DNA of 52,383 nucleotides from Fibrobacter intestinalis (GCF_900167415.1 NZ_FUWU01000021.1:1-52383); one strand, 5' to 3'; numbered from the stretch's first letter, positions 24,732 to 34,036 are shown. Notes: generated from the sequence alone by a model not told the origin. Made by a program: numbers and translations.

Positions 24732-26516
24732 ATGGAAACCGCAAATACAAAGCCCAACGACAAAATCCAAAGCAACATTCCGTTTGTCCATACGATCGCT
24801 TTCCGCAGCATGATTGTCTTTGCGATGGTATTCTTTATCATCCTAGCAGGCGGCGGCATTTTTCTAGTCTATGCGCAAATGAATTCCTTTCAAAAAAACG
24901 CCAGCAAAGAAAAGCAACTGGCCACCAAACAAGCTTTGGAGCAAATTTCGACGCAATGCAATATTTTCATCGGAAGGCTTTCCCTGCTAGCCACTTCGCC
25001 TTATCTATCGAATCAGGATCCCATTGAATCCAGCAGTTTTCTCAAAGGCTACAATGTTTCCCCGCTTTTTATTCCCGGCGAGCACGTCGTTCTGCACAAT
25101 TCCAATCACGAAAAGGTCAGCGACAATTCGATGGTCGGCATTTCCCAAATCAACGTTTCCTACCAGGAACTGAAAAATTTTCAAGCGGTCGAGCCGCAAA
25201 AGCCCTATATTTCCCCCTTGTTCTGGGAACAGCGCACCCCCAAAAAAATCATGGCGGTTCTTGTGGAAAACCGCGCCCGATCCGACGGCTATCTTTCGGC
25301 TTCATTCTCAATTCGACGTCTGTGGGAATTTTTTGAAAACTATTCCACCGGGAAAAAAGGTTTCTTCATTATCGTAGATGAGAGCGATGTCATTGTCTAT
25401 CACCCCCAAATTCAAGAATGGGCAAACGGCGAAAAGAAAGTTCAAGATTTGGGATTGAAAGATTTTGACGCGAAGACCTTTAAAGCCTCTCAAGATTTTT
25501 ACCGGCTGAACGACGGAAAAGATTACCTGATCAACTACGAATACGATCCCAAAACCAAATTTGGCGTTTTAGCGCTCCAGTCTAAAAGCGAAGTCATGGC
25601 TCCCGCTCAAGCGTATTTCCAAATTTTCATCTATATCGGCCTTGTGTTCCTTATCGCTACCCTGTGCATCACCCTTTGGCTATTCTTCAGCATAGAAAAG
25701 CCGCTGCAAAAACTGATCAAAAAAATGCTGATTATCGCCGACGGACATTATGAAGAATCCAGCGGCATTACGGGAGACAAGCAAAACGAAATCCATGTTC
25801 TGGCTCGCGTGTTCGACAAAATGCGTTTAACCATTCAAAAAGAAATCAACGCTCTCGCCGAGCATCAGGCGCACTTGGAACAAGAAGTTCTAAAGCGAAC
25901 CGAAGAGCTGCACAAAATGAACCAGCAGCTCCAAATTATTTCCCGAATCGACGAATTGACAAAACTCCCCAACCGGCGAGACATCCGCGAAAAAATTCAA
26001 AACGAAATTTATCGCTATGAACGAACCAATCGCAACTTCTCCATTCTCTTTGTTGATATCGACAAGTTCAAGGATTTCAACGACAAGTTCGGGCATATTT
26101 GCGGCGATCTGGTTCTTAAAACCGTTGCCGAAACCCTACGCGACCAGTTGCGCAAACAGGATGTCGTTTCCCGATGGGGCGGAGAAGAATTTCTGGCCAT
26201 GCTTCCAGAAACCCCGCTGCAAGGAGCCTCTCTCGTTGCAGAACGTCTGCGCCGCAGCATCGAAAATCGGAAAATTGAATTTGCTGGCCAGCAACAGCAC
26301 GTCACCATCACTCTTGGCGTTGCCGAATACGACAAGCGCCTCGGTATGGATCACAGCATCAATCTGGCAGACCGAGCCCTTTACAACGGCAAGCAAACCG
26401 GACGCAATAAAGTCGTCGTCTTTGACCCCAAGGACATCACGGAAGACGACTTGAAAGCCGCCCAGGAAGAGCTTCAATTTGCCGCACAAAATCCCGACAC
26501 CGAAGAAAAAACGTAG
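24732..26516 (+). CDS. Diguanylate cyclase with periplasmic sensor and HAMP
   Basis: The enzyme makes cyclic-di-GMP from two GTP. The 594-residue protein has a first membrane helix (~27-48), a periplasmic Cache-like sensor (~50-295), a second helix (~298-321), a HAMP linker (~320-375), a coiled coil and a GGDEF domain. The active-site motif is GGEEF (483-487), and the product-inhibition site RKQD (474-477) is intact, so the enzyme should be active and feedback-controlled. The gene is 22 bases after the anchored sugar-binding-like gene, which suggests that protein is its input partner. No effector domain is fused. Confidence 0.9.
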   Translation: METANTKPNDKIQSNIPFVHTIAFRSMIVFAMVFFIILAGGGIFLVYAQMNSFQKNASKEKQLATKQALEQISTQCNIFIGRLSLLATSPYLSNQDPIESSSFLKGYNVSPLFIPGEHVVLHNSNHEKVSDNSMVGISQINVSYQELKNFQAVEPQKPYISPLFWEQRTPKKIMAVLVENRARSDGYLSASFSIRRLWEFFENYSTGKKGFFIIVDESDVIVYHPQIQEWANGEKKVQDLGLKDFDAKTFKASQDFYRLNDGKDYLINYEYDPKTKFGVLALQSKSEVMAPAQAYFQIFIYIGLVFLIATLCITLWLFFSIEKPLQKLIKKMLIIADGHYEESSGITGDKQNEIHVLARVFDKMRLTIQKEINALAEHQAHLEQEVLKRTEELHKMNQQLQIISRIDELTKLPNRRDIREKIQNEIYRYERTNRNFSILFVDIDKFKDFNDKFGHICGDLVLKTVAETLRDQLRKQDVVSRWGGEEFLAMLPETPLQGASLVAERLRRSIENRKIEFAGQQQHVTITLGVAEYDKRLGMDHSINLADRALYNGKQTGRNKVVVFDPKDITEDDLKAAQEELQFAAQNPDTEEKT

Positions 26517-26579
26517 CGGAAATTCAACGCCAAATTTCAAGCGTTCAATTTTCCCATTTTTCATCCATAAGGGTACTCG

Positions 26580-27110
26580 ATGATTTCCGTTTGCATGGCA
26601 ACTTACAACGGCGCAAAATTTATTCGCGAACAATTGAAAGCATTTTGCTTCAGCTTTCTTTAGAAGACGAAGTTATCATTTCCGACGATTCTTCAACGGA
26701 CAATACCATCGAAATCATCAAATCATTTCACGATCATCGAATTCAATTATTTGAAAAAAACACCATTCATTCTCCCATTTATAATCTGGAAAACGCCTTA
26801 AAACACGCCCGAGGCGAATACATTTTTCTTTCCGACCAAGACGACAGATGAAAAGAGAATAAAATCGCCGTCTGCATGGAATCGCTAAAAACAAACAATC
26901 TTGTTGTCCACAATGCCGAAATCATCAATGGAGAAGGGAATTTACTTTTTCCATCATTCTATATTCTCAACCACACACAAAAATAGAACTGCAAAATTTT
27001 TCTAACACTATGCATTTTGGAAAATGGACTCGCATTTATTTTCTATTCAAGTACCATTTTTTACGGAAGGGCTTTTTTAGAAAATGGAGGGAATTTTTAG
27101 ATGCTTAAAA
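26580..27110 (+). pseudogene. Broken family 2 glycosyltransferase
   Basis: The start MISVCMATYNGAKFIREQ is a typical GT2 opening. One base appears to be missing near 26632 (CAATTGAA where CAAATTGAA would keep frame). The next frame continues IESILLQLSLEDEVIISDDS and SSTDN, then the FLSDQDD motif. A TGA at 26849-26851 then stands where GT2 enzymes usually have a Trp codon. The same frame reads on as KENKIAVCMESL and VVHNAEIINGEG before further decay. The gene carries at least one frameshift and several stops, so it is dead. It lies at the edge of a polysaccharide region. Confidence 0.8.
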
Positions 27111-27177
27111 TTTTCCTGGACCCTTTCGATTTTCGCAGATAAAGAATCTTTTGTAAACAATAAAGCTAAGCTAGAAA

Positions 27178-27210
27178 ATAAAAAAAGACCTGCCTTGAAG
27201 ACAGATCTTT
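27178..27210 (-). terminator. Intrinsic terminator
   Basis: AAGACCTGCC (27185-27194) pairs with GACAGATCTT (27200-27209), with wobble pairs. On the minus strand a T-run follows. It lies ~20 bases after the stop of the gene at 27229. Confidence 0.8.
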
Positions 27211-27228
27211 TGCAAGAATTTATCCGCT

Positions 27229-27693
27229 CTATTCTTCGGTTGCTTCTTCGTCGGAGTCCGGCATTAAAGCCGCGGCATTTCCCAAAAGCGCATCCACATT
27301 CACGCCCAGGAACTTATTCGACTTGTCAAAACGAGCGACGATATAATAATCGCTGTTCCAGGAGAGAGTGCGGAGTTTGCCGTTTCCATCCGGAGTTCCC
27401 GAAACCTTGGCAGAGAAGAGTGTACTGGCAAGCCGTTTTTCAATTGTCGCAAAATCCTTGGACGTTTTAGCCTGTTGATTGGCAGTGCAGGCGATGTTCC
27501 AAAGAACCGCATTGTTTTCGATAACAGAATTCTGCCCGTCCACAATGTTCAGCGCTTGCTTGTAATACGCTTCCGTTTTTTTCTGATAGGCTTCTTCGGC
27601 TTGCGAAACGTATGCGCCTTTCTGCATAAAAAGAAGCGCGAAAATGGCGAGGTTTAACGCCAACGATGCAATCATAATGTATTTGAGTTTCAT
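27229..27693 (-). CDS. Small membrane-anchored protein, paralogue of next gene
   Basis: The 154-residue protein has one N-terminal membrane helix (~5-24) and then a helical stretch (QAEEAYQKKTEAYYKQALN) and a compact C-terminal part. The layout KxIM.A...N.A and the Tyr/Ala-rich helix match the adjacent gene at 27703, so the two look like paralogues from a duplication. A terminator follows directly. It may form a complex with its partner in the inner membrane, but the function is unknown. Confidence 0.65.
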   Translation of the reverse strand: MKLKYIMIASLALNLAIFALLFMQKGAYVSQAEEAYQKKTEAYYKQALNIVDGQNSVIENNAVLWNIACTANQQAKTSKDFATIEKRLASTLFSAKVSGTPDGNGKLRTLSWNSDYYIVARFDKSNKFLGVNVDALLGNAAALMPDSDEEATEE

Positions 27694-27702
27694 AGAGCCT
27701 CC

Positions 27703-28170
27703 TTACTTGGCTTGAAAATCGAACGGGGCGGGTTTAGAAACAGAGAACGTTGCAGACGGAGAAACTGAAGACAGAGCCTTGTAATCGACCCCGGCAAAAT
27801 TTCCGCCTTTGAAAGTAAACTTGACAAGGCAATCGGTTCCACAAGAAAGCGCTGTTTCGTTTCCATTCGTCTGGGGATTCAGCACCTTCGCAGAGTCCAG
27901 TGCGGCGACCCGAGCGTCAAACGCCTCTTTAGAAAGATTTTGTGAAGTGGCTTCAAAAATCAGCTGCCACAGAAGATTGCCATTTTTGATAAACGCATTC
28001 TGCGCATTGACAACCTTGGAGACCTGATTCGTATAGGCAGTCGTTGCCGCTTTATAAGCCACTTGCGCCTGCTCCTTGTAGCCGTTTTTCAGCACAAGCA
28101 TAATCACAATCAAGGCGATATTGACCACGATGGAAACAGCTAAAATAAGCTTCATCTTTTTGGGATCCAT
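27703..28170 (-). CDS. Small membrane-anchored protein, paralogue
   Basis: The ATG at 28170 is used because AGGAGAAATT stands just before it and it gives MDPKKMKLILAVSIVVNIAL, a membrane helix at ~7-28. A longer upstream frame would read through the promoter region. The protein has about 155 residues, with the same plan as the gene 10 bases downstream: anchor, Ala/Tyr-rich helix, conserved NG.LLWQL-like stretch, then a C-terminal part with two cysteines (SCGTDC). A divergent gene begins 68 bases away. No family is recognised. Confidence 0.65.
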   Translation of the reverse strand: MDPKKMKLILAVSIVVNIALIVIMLVLKNGYKEQAQVAYKAATTAYTNQVSKVVNAQNAFIKNGNLLWQLIFEATSQNLSKEAFDARVAALDSAKVLNPQTNGNETALSCGTDCLVKFTFKGGNFAGVDYKALSSVSPSATFSVSKPAPFDFQAK

Positions 28171-28237
28171 AATTTCTCCTACAGTTGAACGAGTTTTGTA
28201 TAATGTATATTTTCTTGAAAAAAGAAAAGGTAAAAAA

Positions 28238-28726
28238 ATGCAAAAAAGACTCTCGGACGCGGTTTTTGAAAATTTGAAAGAACTGATTAAGGCGAAAAAT
28301 GCCGCCCACGAATCGATGTTCAAGTTCAGTTGGAAAAAACTTTGGCCATTTAGCCTTATCTGGCCTCAAGTGGACTATATCCGCATCCAGCGATTTATGG
28401 GAGAGGTCAAAGAAAAAGCGATTTTGCAAAAGCAATTCATCCAAGACAATCTGGGAAGTTCTTCCCCCGAAGAAAAGGAATTTTTAAACGCCATCCCCGC
28501 CTATGTAGATGCACTCGGCAATTCCTGCGATAAACTCGCCCGAGTCGCCGAATTTAAACAGAACATTCTCGAAAAAAAGCAAAAACGGGATCCCTTCGCC
28601 TTCAATCGGATTTTAAAAGATTATGAAGATGCACAAGCGACTCTTGTTCGCGCCGGAGCCTTCGTACAAGTCGCCTGGGGAAGCCTTGCCCCAAATCGCA
28701 GCAAATCCCAATATGCCGGAAATTAG
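28238..28726 (+). CDS. Hypothetical helical protein
   Basis: The ATG at 28238 follows a purine-rich stretch (AAAGGTAAAAAA) and starts MQKRLSDAVFENLKELIKAK. The upstream part of the frame overlaps the divergent gene and is not used. The product has ~162 residues, mostly charged helices with two short hydrophobic patches (KLWPFSLIW and AFVQVAWGSL), and no signal peptide. Its last 14 bases overlap the next gene, a glycosyltransferase, so the two are probably made together. No known family is recognised. Confidence 0.6.
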   Translation: MQKRLSDAVFENLKELIKAKNAAHESMFKFSWKKLWPFSLIWPQVDYIRIQRFMGEVKEKAILQKQFIQDNLGSSSPEEKEFLNAIPAYVDALGNSCDKLARVAEFKQNILEKKQKRDPFAFNRILKDYEDAQATLVRAGAFVQVAWGSLAPNRSKSQYAGN

Positions 28727-29672
28727 CGTCATCATTCCCATTTTCAATACGGAAAAGTTTCTCGCTCTCTGTTTAGAAAGCGTTTCGGCACAGACTTTTA
28801 AAAATTTTGAAGCGATTCTTATTGACGACGGCAGTACGGATAAAAGCCAATGGATAGCCGAAGAATTTGTTCGCCGCGATTCCCGATTTCATCTTATCTC
28901 TCAAAAGAACTCAGGCCTTTCGGAAGCCCGCAATACGGGAATTTTAGCAGCAAGCGGAAACTGGATTACCTTTGTTGATAGTGACGACATCTTGAACGTC
29001 CATTTTTTACAAATGCTATATTCCGCAGCTATACAAAGACATTCTTTGGTCGCCGTCTGCGGGAAAAAAAATTTTAGGGAAATTCCCAACAAAGACATTT
29101 TTAATCAGATCACAGATAGCCCAGAAAAAATTTCCAGCGAAGAGGCTCTTATAAGAGCATTTTACCAGAACCGCATTCCCGACCATTCCGCATGGAACAA
29201 GCTTTTTCATAAAAGCCTTTGGCAGAACCGAAAATTTCCCAAAGGAATTTTCTTTGAAGATATGGCTGTAATTCCCGCAATTCTTTGGGAAGCGCAAACA
29301 ATAGCCATCTGCAAAGCACCCCTTTATTTTTACAGAAAACACAAAGGAAGCATTTTATCGTCCGCTTACGATTTAAAAAAAGCGGAGCTACTTGCCATTG
29401 CTGAAAAGAATCTGAATTCTTTTCAGGACATTTCCATTCGGGTAAAAAAAGCCGCCGAAAGTCTTTTGTTGAGTGCCAGTTTCAGCATTTTGATGCGCAC
29501 ACCGGATTCCGCCGAATTTGCCAACGTCCGTTCCCGCGCTTTTGACTGGATTCGCCGTCTGCGAAAGCAATCCTTGTTAGACATCCACACTAGATGGCGG
29601 AATAAAGTCGCCGTCCTCTGTTCTTTTGGCGGTTTGCGTTTTTTGAATTTTATTTTGCAAAGGCTAAAATGA
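28713..29672 (+). CDS. Family 2 glycosyltransferase
   Basis: The enzyme transfers a sugar from a nucleotide donor to a growing cell-surface glycan on the cytoplasmic face. The 320-residue protein starts MPEISVIIPIFNTEKFL, with the GT-A nucleotide region (ESVSAQTFKNFEAILIDDGSTD), SGLSEARNTGI and the metal-binding VDSDD motif. The ATG at 28713 overlaps the previous gene by 14 bases. Its stop overlaps the next start (ATGA), which forms a two-enzyme unit with the GT32-type gene. Donor and acceptor are unknown. Confidence 0.9.
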   Translation: MPEISVIIPIFNTEKFLALCLESVSAQTFKNFEAILIDDGSTDKSQWIAEEFVRRDSRFHLISQKNSGLSEARNTGILAASGNWITFVDSDDILNVHFLQMLYSAAIQRHSLVAVCGKKNFREIPNKDIFNQITDSPEKISSEEALIRAFYQNRIPDHSAWNKLFHKSLWQNRKFPKGIFFEDMAVIPAILWEAQTIAICKAPLYFYRKHKGSILSSAYDLKKAELLAIAEKNLNSFQDISIRVKKAAESLLLSASFSILMRTPDSAEFANVRSRAFDWIRRLRKQSLLDIHTRWRNKVAVLCSFGGLRFLNFILQRLK

Positions 29673-30439
29673 TTCCGCATAAAATCCATTATTGCTGGTT
29701 TTCCAAAGAATCTTTTCCCGCATTGGTAAACACATGCATCCAAAGCTGGAAGCGCTTTATGCCGGAATACGAATTTATCCTTTGGGATTACGATAAAGCC
29801 CGCCAAATCCAAATGCCTTGGATAAACAAAGCTCTGGAAGAAAATCGCTGGGCTTTTGCTGCCGATGCCGTTCGTTTGTACGCCGTCTATTCCGAAGGAG
29901 GAATCTATTTGGATTCCGATGTAGAAGCCCTCCGTTCCTTTGATCCTTTGACGAATCAGCCTTATTTTTTTGGGTACGAGAATGGTTCGCACCGCATTGA
30001 AGCAGCGACGTTCGGCGCAGAAGCGCACTTTCCCGCTGTTGAAAAAGCATTGCAATTTTACCAGACGCATTTTTTTGAATACAAAGAAAGCGATGTGGAT
30101 TTTTTAGTCATTCCAAACATTCTTGCTGAAACTTTTCAAAATATGCAACTTGAAATTTTTTCAGAAGATTATTTTTCTCCAAAAAATTTTACCAATGGGC
30201 AAATTTGCATTTCGCCAAACACTTTCAGCATCCACCACTTCTCAAGCAGCTGGCGTCCCTCTGTTTTGCAAAAAAGCATTCGCTGTCGCCAATGGATTTA
30301 CAAGCATTTCCCTCAAAAAATCGCCAAGATTCTCCATGCGCCGCTTTCCATTCTAACCAATTTTTATAATTTGGGATGGCGTAAAACCCTGCAAAAAATC
30401 GTTCGCCGTTTTAATGTTTCAAAAGACAGCGCGGAATAA
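29669..30439 (+). CDS. GT32-type glycosyltransferase (capsule/LPS type)
   Basis: This 256-residue protein matches the GT32-like sugar-binding DXD family: IPHKIHYCWFSKE at the start, SWKRFMPEYEFILWD, AADAVRLYAVYSEGGIYLDSD with the DXD motif, and a late HHFSSSW. Members add hexoses to surface polysaccharides. The gene overlaps the GT2 gene by 4 bases. Its 3' end overlaps the 3' end of the opposing GT2 gene by 29 bases (30411-30439), so the two transcripts are partly antisense. Confidence 0.88.
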   Translation: MIPHKIHYCWFSKESFPALVNTCIQSWKRFMPEYEFILWDYDKARQIQMPWINKALEENRWAFAADAVRLYAVYSEGGIYLDSDVEALRSFDPLTNQPYFFGYENGSHRIEAATFGAEAHFPAVEKALQFYQTHFFEYKESDVDFLVIPNILAETFQNMQLEIFSEDYFSPKNFTNGQICISPNTFSIHHFSSSWRPSVLQKSIRCRQWIYKHFPQKIAKILHAPLSILTNFYNLGWRKTLQKIVRRFNVSKDSAE

Positions 30440-31283
30440 AAAGTTTCGGAAAGCGTTTTAAAAAAGGCAAAGAAAACGAAGCCAGTTCCGGCAACCGGCG
30501 AAACGCCTCTACTTTATTGTGATACGCCAAATTGGAAAAGCAGTGGGATTTCCAAATCCTAACGGCCTTTTTATACAAAGGAATATCTCGATAATCTTCA
30601 AGAACTTTTAAAAACGTCCCATACATCAGATGCCCATCCGAAGACATATTTTTCCCATGAATGCGATAATAAGTACAAATATGCGACAATACTGCCTGCG
30701 GGCCATTCGCCTTCAAAATTTTTAGCCACAACGGAAAATCTTCAAAGGGAAAACGCTCGTCATAGCCTCCCATTTTTTTTAACTCTTCCAATCGCAACAT
30801 CTCCGTACAACCATTCAATTCCTTTTTTCCCAAAAAAAACTCTTCAAAAGAAACCTGCGGAACTGAACGAAGGTAACGGGAATCCGGATTCGGATTGATT
30901 TTTTCATCGGCATCCATCAACTGAATCAGACCGAAGCACGCTATTTTTTCCGGATGCGATTCCAAATAAGCGCTTTGAACGGCAAGACGCCCCAGAGCCA
31001 TCCGATCGTCCGAAGAAAACGAACAAAAATATTTTCCATTCGCCAAAGAAAGCAATTCGTTCAGAGTGCGAACAAGGCCGCGATTTTCCCTGTGAATATA
31101 GCGAAATCCCAATTCCTTTTGCAAAGCTTCAAGAATCTGCGGAGAATCGTCCGTGCTGCCGTCATCGATGACTATCAATTCAAAAGAAACGCCCTGCTGT
31201 TCCATCACGGAGCGCACCGCGCTTTCCACAAAGCGGGCATGATTGTAGCTGGGCAGCAGAACAGAAACTAGAGGTTTTTCCAT
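30411..31283 (-). CDS. Family 2 glycosyltransferase
   Basis: This 290-residue GT2 enzyme has VSVLLPSYNHARFVESAV, ELIVIDDGSTDDSP, ENRGLVRTLNELL and the SSDDR metal motif. The ATG at 31283, with GGAG six bases before it, is chosen over one 13 codons upstream. It is the last gene of the minus-strand sugar operon and lies just behind the flippase, whose end it overlaps by 16 bases. It probably adds one residue of the repeat unit that the flippase moves. Confidence 0.88.
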   Translation of the reverse strand: MEKPLVSVLLPSYNHARFVESAVRSVMEQQGVSFELIVIDDGSTDDSPQILEALQKELGFRYIHRENRGLVRTLNELLSLANGKYFCSFSSDDRMALGRLAVQSAYLESHPEKIACFGLIQLMDADEKINPNPDSRYLRSVPQVSFEEFFLGKKELNGCTEMLRLEELKKMGGYDERFPFEDFPLWLKILKANGPQAVLSHICTYYRIHGKNMSSDGHLMYGTFLKVLEDYRDIPLYKKAVRIWKSHCFSNLAYHNKVEAFRRLPELASFSLPFLKRFPKLFIPRCLLKH

Positions 31284-32533
31284 GAGAGACTCCGCGTCAT
31301 GACAAGAAGCAACACAAAGCAAATCGCATTTTCAAGCGCATAAGCAAAAAACGGAGAACGATACCCGAACCAGGTCGTTCCTAAAACCGTGAATGCGACA
31401 AAAAGCAGATCCGAAACAATTTCCACCGTTAAAAAAGAAACCGTTTCTTTACGGGCGACAAGCGCAAGTCCCAAGCACCAGCAACCCGACTTGAAAAAAT
31501 CGCCGACAATTTGCCACGGCAAGAGCGAAGAAAGCGGCAAGAAATGGTCGGAAAGCGCAAACAGAATGACATAATCCCGAAGAATAAAAAGAAGTCCGCA
31601 CAAAGCCAAAGCAATAAGCATCACCCGGACAAGTAGCGAGAATAGCGTCTGACGAAATGCAATCTGTTCCTTTGCAGTCGATAAACGCGGCAGCAGAACG
31701 ACCCCTAGGACCGATGAAAAACCGACGTTAAAAAAATCTGAAATACGGAGCGCGCCTTGCCAAAAGCCCGCCGCATCCCAACCAAAACGATTTCCCAAAA
31801 AAGAACGCATAAACATATACAAAGCCGGAGTTAAAATCATCGGGATCAGCCCCATTAACGCATAGCTGCGCCAAATGCCGTAATTCGCAGTAATTCCCGC
31901 GCGAAATCGTTTGTATGTAAATCCGCCACGGAGAGCAACGATCAAAGCGAATATGGCAGAGACAATCGACTGCGTCGCAACGGCGGAAAGAATGGAAAGA
32001 ATTTGAAAGTGGATGAATAAAATCACCCAGAGAGCATTTAAAATAGCAGAACCCGCAATAATTATCGACCAACGCCGATAATCCGAAAAACCATTCATCA
32101 CCGAAGAGCAAACCGAAACGAGAGTCAATGCAATCATGCCAGGAACAGCAAAGAGAATCGCCGCCTGCATATAGCGTTCAGGAACTCCTGGGAAAAACGC
32201 CGATAGCGGGGCTAAAAAAGCAAACAGCACAAAGAAAATCGCTGTAGCCATCGATGCGTAAACACAAATCCGAAATCCGCCTCGCCATATCGAATTTAAA
32301 CGAGATTCATCGTCTCGGTGCCGAGCCGTTAAACTGACCCAGCCATTTTGCATTGCAAGCGAAGAAGTCCCTTGCCCGATGTTGATAAGATTCTGCAATT
32401 GTCCCACAATGGCAAAGCCCACAGGACCTGCAACTACCGCTAAAAATTTATTGACCGCAAATGCGCACGCCATCCGAATGAAAGTCGCCATTCCCGAACG
32501 GGCCGACTGTTTCCAAAAAATATCCATTTTCAT
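31268..32533 (-). CDS. Wzx-type polysaccharide flippase
   Basis: The 421-residue protein is highly hydrophobic, with about 12 membrane helices, and begins FWKQSARSGMATFIRM, followed by VAGPVGFAIVGQLQN, as in WzxE/O-antigen translocases of the MATE-like superfamily. It should flip lipid-linked oligosaccharides across the inner membrane. It overlaps the preceding gene (ATGA at 32530-32533) and the following glycosyltransferase gene. No Wzy polymerase or chain-length regulator is seen in this window. Confidence 0.88.
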   Translation of the reverse strand: MKMDIFWKQSARSGMATFIRMACAFAVNKFLAVVAGPVGFAIVGQLQNLINIGQGTSSLAMQNGWVSLTARHRDDESRLNSIWRGGFRICVYASMATAIFFVLFAFLAPLSAFFPGVPERYMQAAILFAVPGMIALTLVSVCSSVMNGFSDYRRWSIIIAGSAILNALWVILFIHFQILSILSAVATQSIVSAIFALIVALRGGFTYKRFRAGITANYGIWRSYALMGLIPMILTPALYMFMRSFLGNRFGWDAAGFWQGALRISDFFNVGFSSVLGVVLLPRLSTAKEQIAFRQTLFSLLVRVMLIALALCGLLFILRDYVILFALSDHFLPLSSLLPWQIVGDFFKSGCWCLGLALVARKETVSFLTVEIVSDLLFVAFTVLGTTWFGYRSPFFAYALENAICFVLLLVMTRSLSWKNL

Positions 32534-33468
32534 AGTGCATACTCGTAAATGTCAAAAGCTACGCCACGCCCCGCATAAGTTTCCTTTTGATGGGAAAGCC
32601 CCGCATTCAAAACGCGTCCCTGTTCCTCGTTCGATGTTCCCCAATCAAAAAAGCGCTGCTCCGGAAAATAATTGATTTCATTCAACATCAAAAAATCCAT
32701 CGCATGCAAAGAACGCCCCTTTGCAGAACTTGCCAGATATTGGGAATGCGCAACGCGGTTAGAAACGTAAACAACGCTCCCCGCAAGCAATTCGCCATCT
32801 TTTTTTACCACAAGCAACTTGATATTCTGGGGAAAGCGGGACGCAAGCATTTCCAATTCCGCTTTAGAATGAACGGGGTGTACTCCATGCCCCTGCTGCA
32901 AACAAGAATCGAGCAAGTCCCAGAAGGCAGAAAAATCCGAAGATTCCGAAAAAACCAGTCCCGATCGTTCACCTTTGCGCAAATAATATTTTTTCTTGGA
33001 CGACGGCTGCATTTCCTTGGGTTCTAGCGCGCTCGAAATCAGCCTGGCTCGCAAAATGGCATTCTTGCGAAAGAGCCAATACAAATCTTCTTGCGAAGGC
33101 CGAGTCGCAAAAATCCAAGGAATCGGTTTGTACACGACCTTTACCGCATTCAATCGGCGCAACTCGGCATCCAAAAGGGAAAATAAAATTTCCACATCCG
33201 CAATCCCCATAGAATTATCCAAAATAAAACCGCCAAAAGTAAGACCGGCATGAGAACTGAATACGCCATCCGAAGAAAGCGTCCCCGGCAGAACTGCGCA
33301 CCATTCTTCGCCTCGGCAAAAAACAAAGGAACAGTCCGGAAAACGATCGGCGTGATAATCCATATAACCGCGTTCAAATAGAAAATTTCCATTCCGCGAT
33401 TCACGTATAAATCGATTCCAGCGTTCCGCATCGCTTGGCGCATAAAGGCGAATGGAAATTTCAGACAT
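32530..33468 (-). CDS. FemAB/GNAT-like acyltransferase
   Basis: The start at 33468 (MSEISIRLY) has GGAG eight bases upstream; an in-frame ATG four codons earlier is less likely. The ~312-residue protein has two related halves as in FemAB/BioF2-like GNAT proteins: a first half ending with a VYKPIPWIF stretch and a second with KKKYYLRKGERSG, then VVKKDGELLAGSVVYVS and FFDWGTSNEEQG. In sugar operons these enzymes usually acylate or aminoacylate an amino sugar. The start overlaps the hexapeptide acyltransferase end by 8 bases. The substrate is not known. Confidence 0.78.
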   Translation of the reverse strand: MSEISIRLYAPSDAERWNRFIRESRNGNFLFERGYMDYHADRFPDCSFVFCRGEEWCAVLPGTLSSDGVFSSHAGLTFGGFILDNSMGIADVEILFSLLDAELRRLNAVKVVYKPIPWIFATRPSQEDLYWLFRKNAILRARLISSALEPKEMQPSSKKKYYLRKGERSGLVFSESSDFSAFWDLLDSCLQQGHGVHPVHSKAELEMLASRFPQNIKLLVVKKDGELLAGSVVYVSNRVAHSQYLASSAKGRSLHAMDFLMLNEINYFPEQRFFDWGTSNEEQGRVLNAGLSHQKETYAGRGVAFDIYEYAL

Positions 33469-34036
33469 GGACTTCTCCAATTATTTTTGCAGGAACTCCG
33501 CCCAAAATCACATTCGCAGGAAATTTTCCAGAGACGACCGCACCGGCAGCAACAACGCTGTTTTCACCGATTTCCGTTCCCTTAAGAATAGTTGCGTTAT
33601 TCCCTATCCAAACGCGATTGCCGATTTTCACGGCAGCCTTTTTGGGCTTTGAAACCAGCCGACTTTCCGTATGCACCGCATGAAAATCCGAGTCGTAAAT
33701 TTCTACATGAGTGCCTATCAAAACATTCTTGCCAATGAAAATTCCCGGGCCTTCCGAAATGGCGACAAAATGATTTCCCACCCACGATTCTTCCCCGAAA
33801 GCGATTTTGGATTCCGATGTCCGGGGATTCAAAAAAATGTAAGAAGTCCAAAAATCCGTATCGTTAGCAAGGCCAATGTGAACATCCTTTTCAAAAATAA
33901 CCGTTCCCAATCCTTGCGTCAAAAGAGGTGCCGCACAAATCGGCGAGCCTTTCACTTTGGCATCCGAAATGAAACGGTAAAAAGCCCGCCGGCAATATGC
34001 CCAAAATTTTTTGAAAACTCTACGCACCAAACGCAT
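33461..34036 (-). CDS. Hexapeptide-repeat acyltransferase (FdtC- or WbbJ-like)
   Basis: The ~191-residue protein has left-handed beta-helix hexapeptide repeats ([48 protein letters not shown]) and the active-site-like DSDFHAVH. The start at 34036 has GAGG upstream and overlaps the aminotransferase stop by 17 bases. Its place behind an FdtB-type aminotransferase suggests 3-N-acetylation of a dTDP-amino sugar (FdtC role). The HAVH motif is also typical of O-acetyltransferases such as WbbJ, so the acceptor is uncertain. Confidence 0.78.
   Translation of the reverse strand: MRLVRRVFKKFWAYCRRAFYRFISDAKVKGSPICAAPLLTQGLGTVIFEKDVHIGLANDTDFWTSYIFLNPRTSESKIAFGEESWVGNHFVAISEGPGIFIGKNVLIGTHVEIYDSDFHAVHTESRLVSKPKKAAVKIGNRVWIGNNATILKGTEIGENSVVAAGAVVSGKFPANVILGGVPAKIIGEVHV

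Noticed and set aside
28190-28237. TATAAT at 28199 as a plus-strand promoter
   Set aside because: No -35-like hexamer is found at 16-18 bases upstream, so it is not called as a feature.
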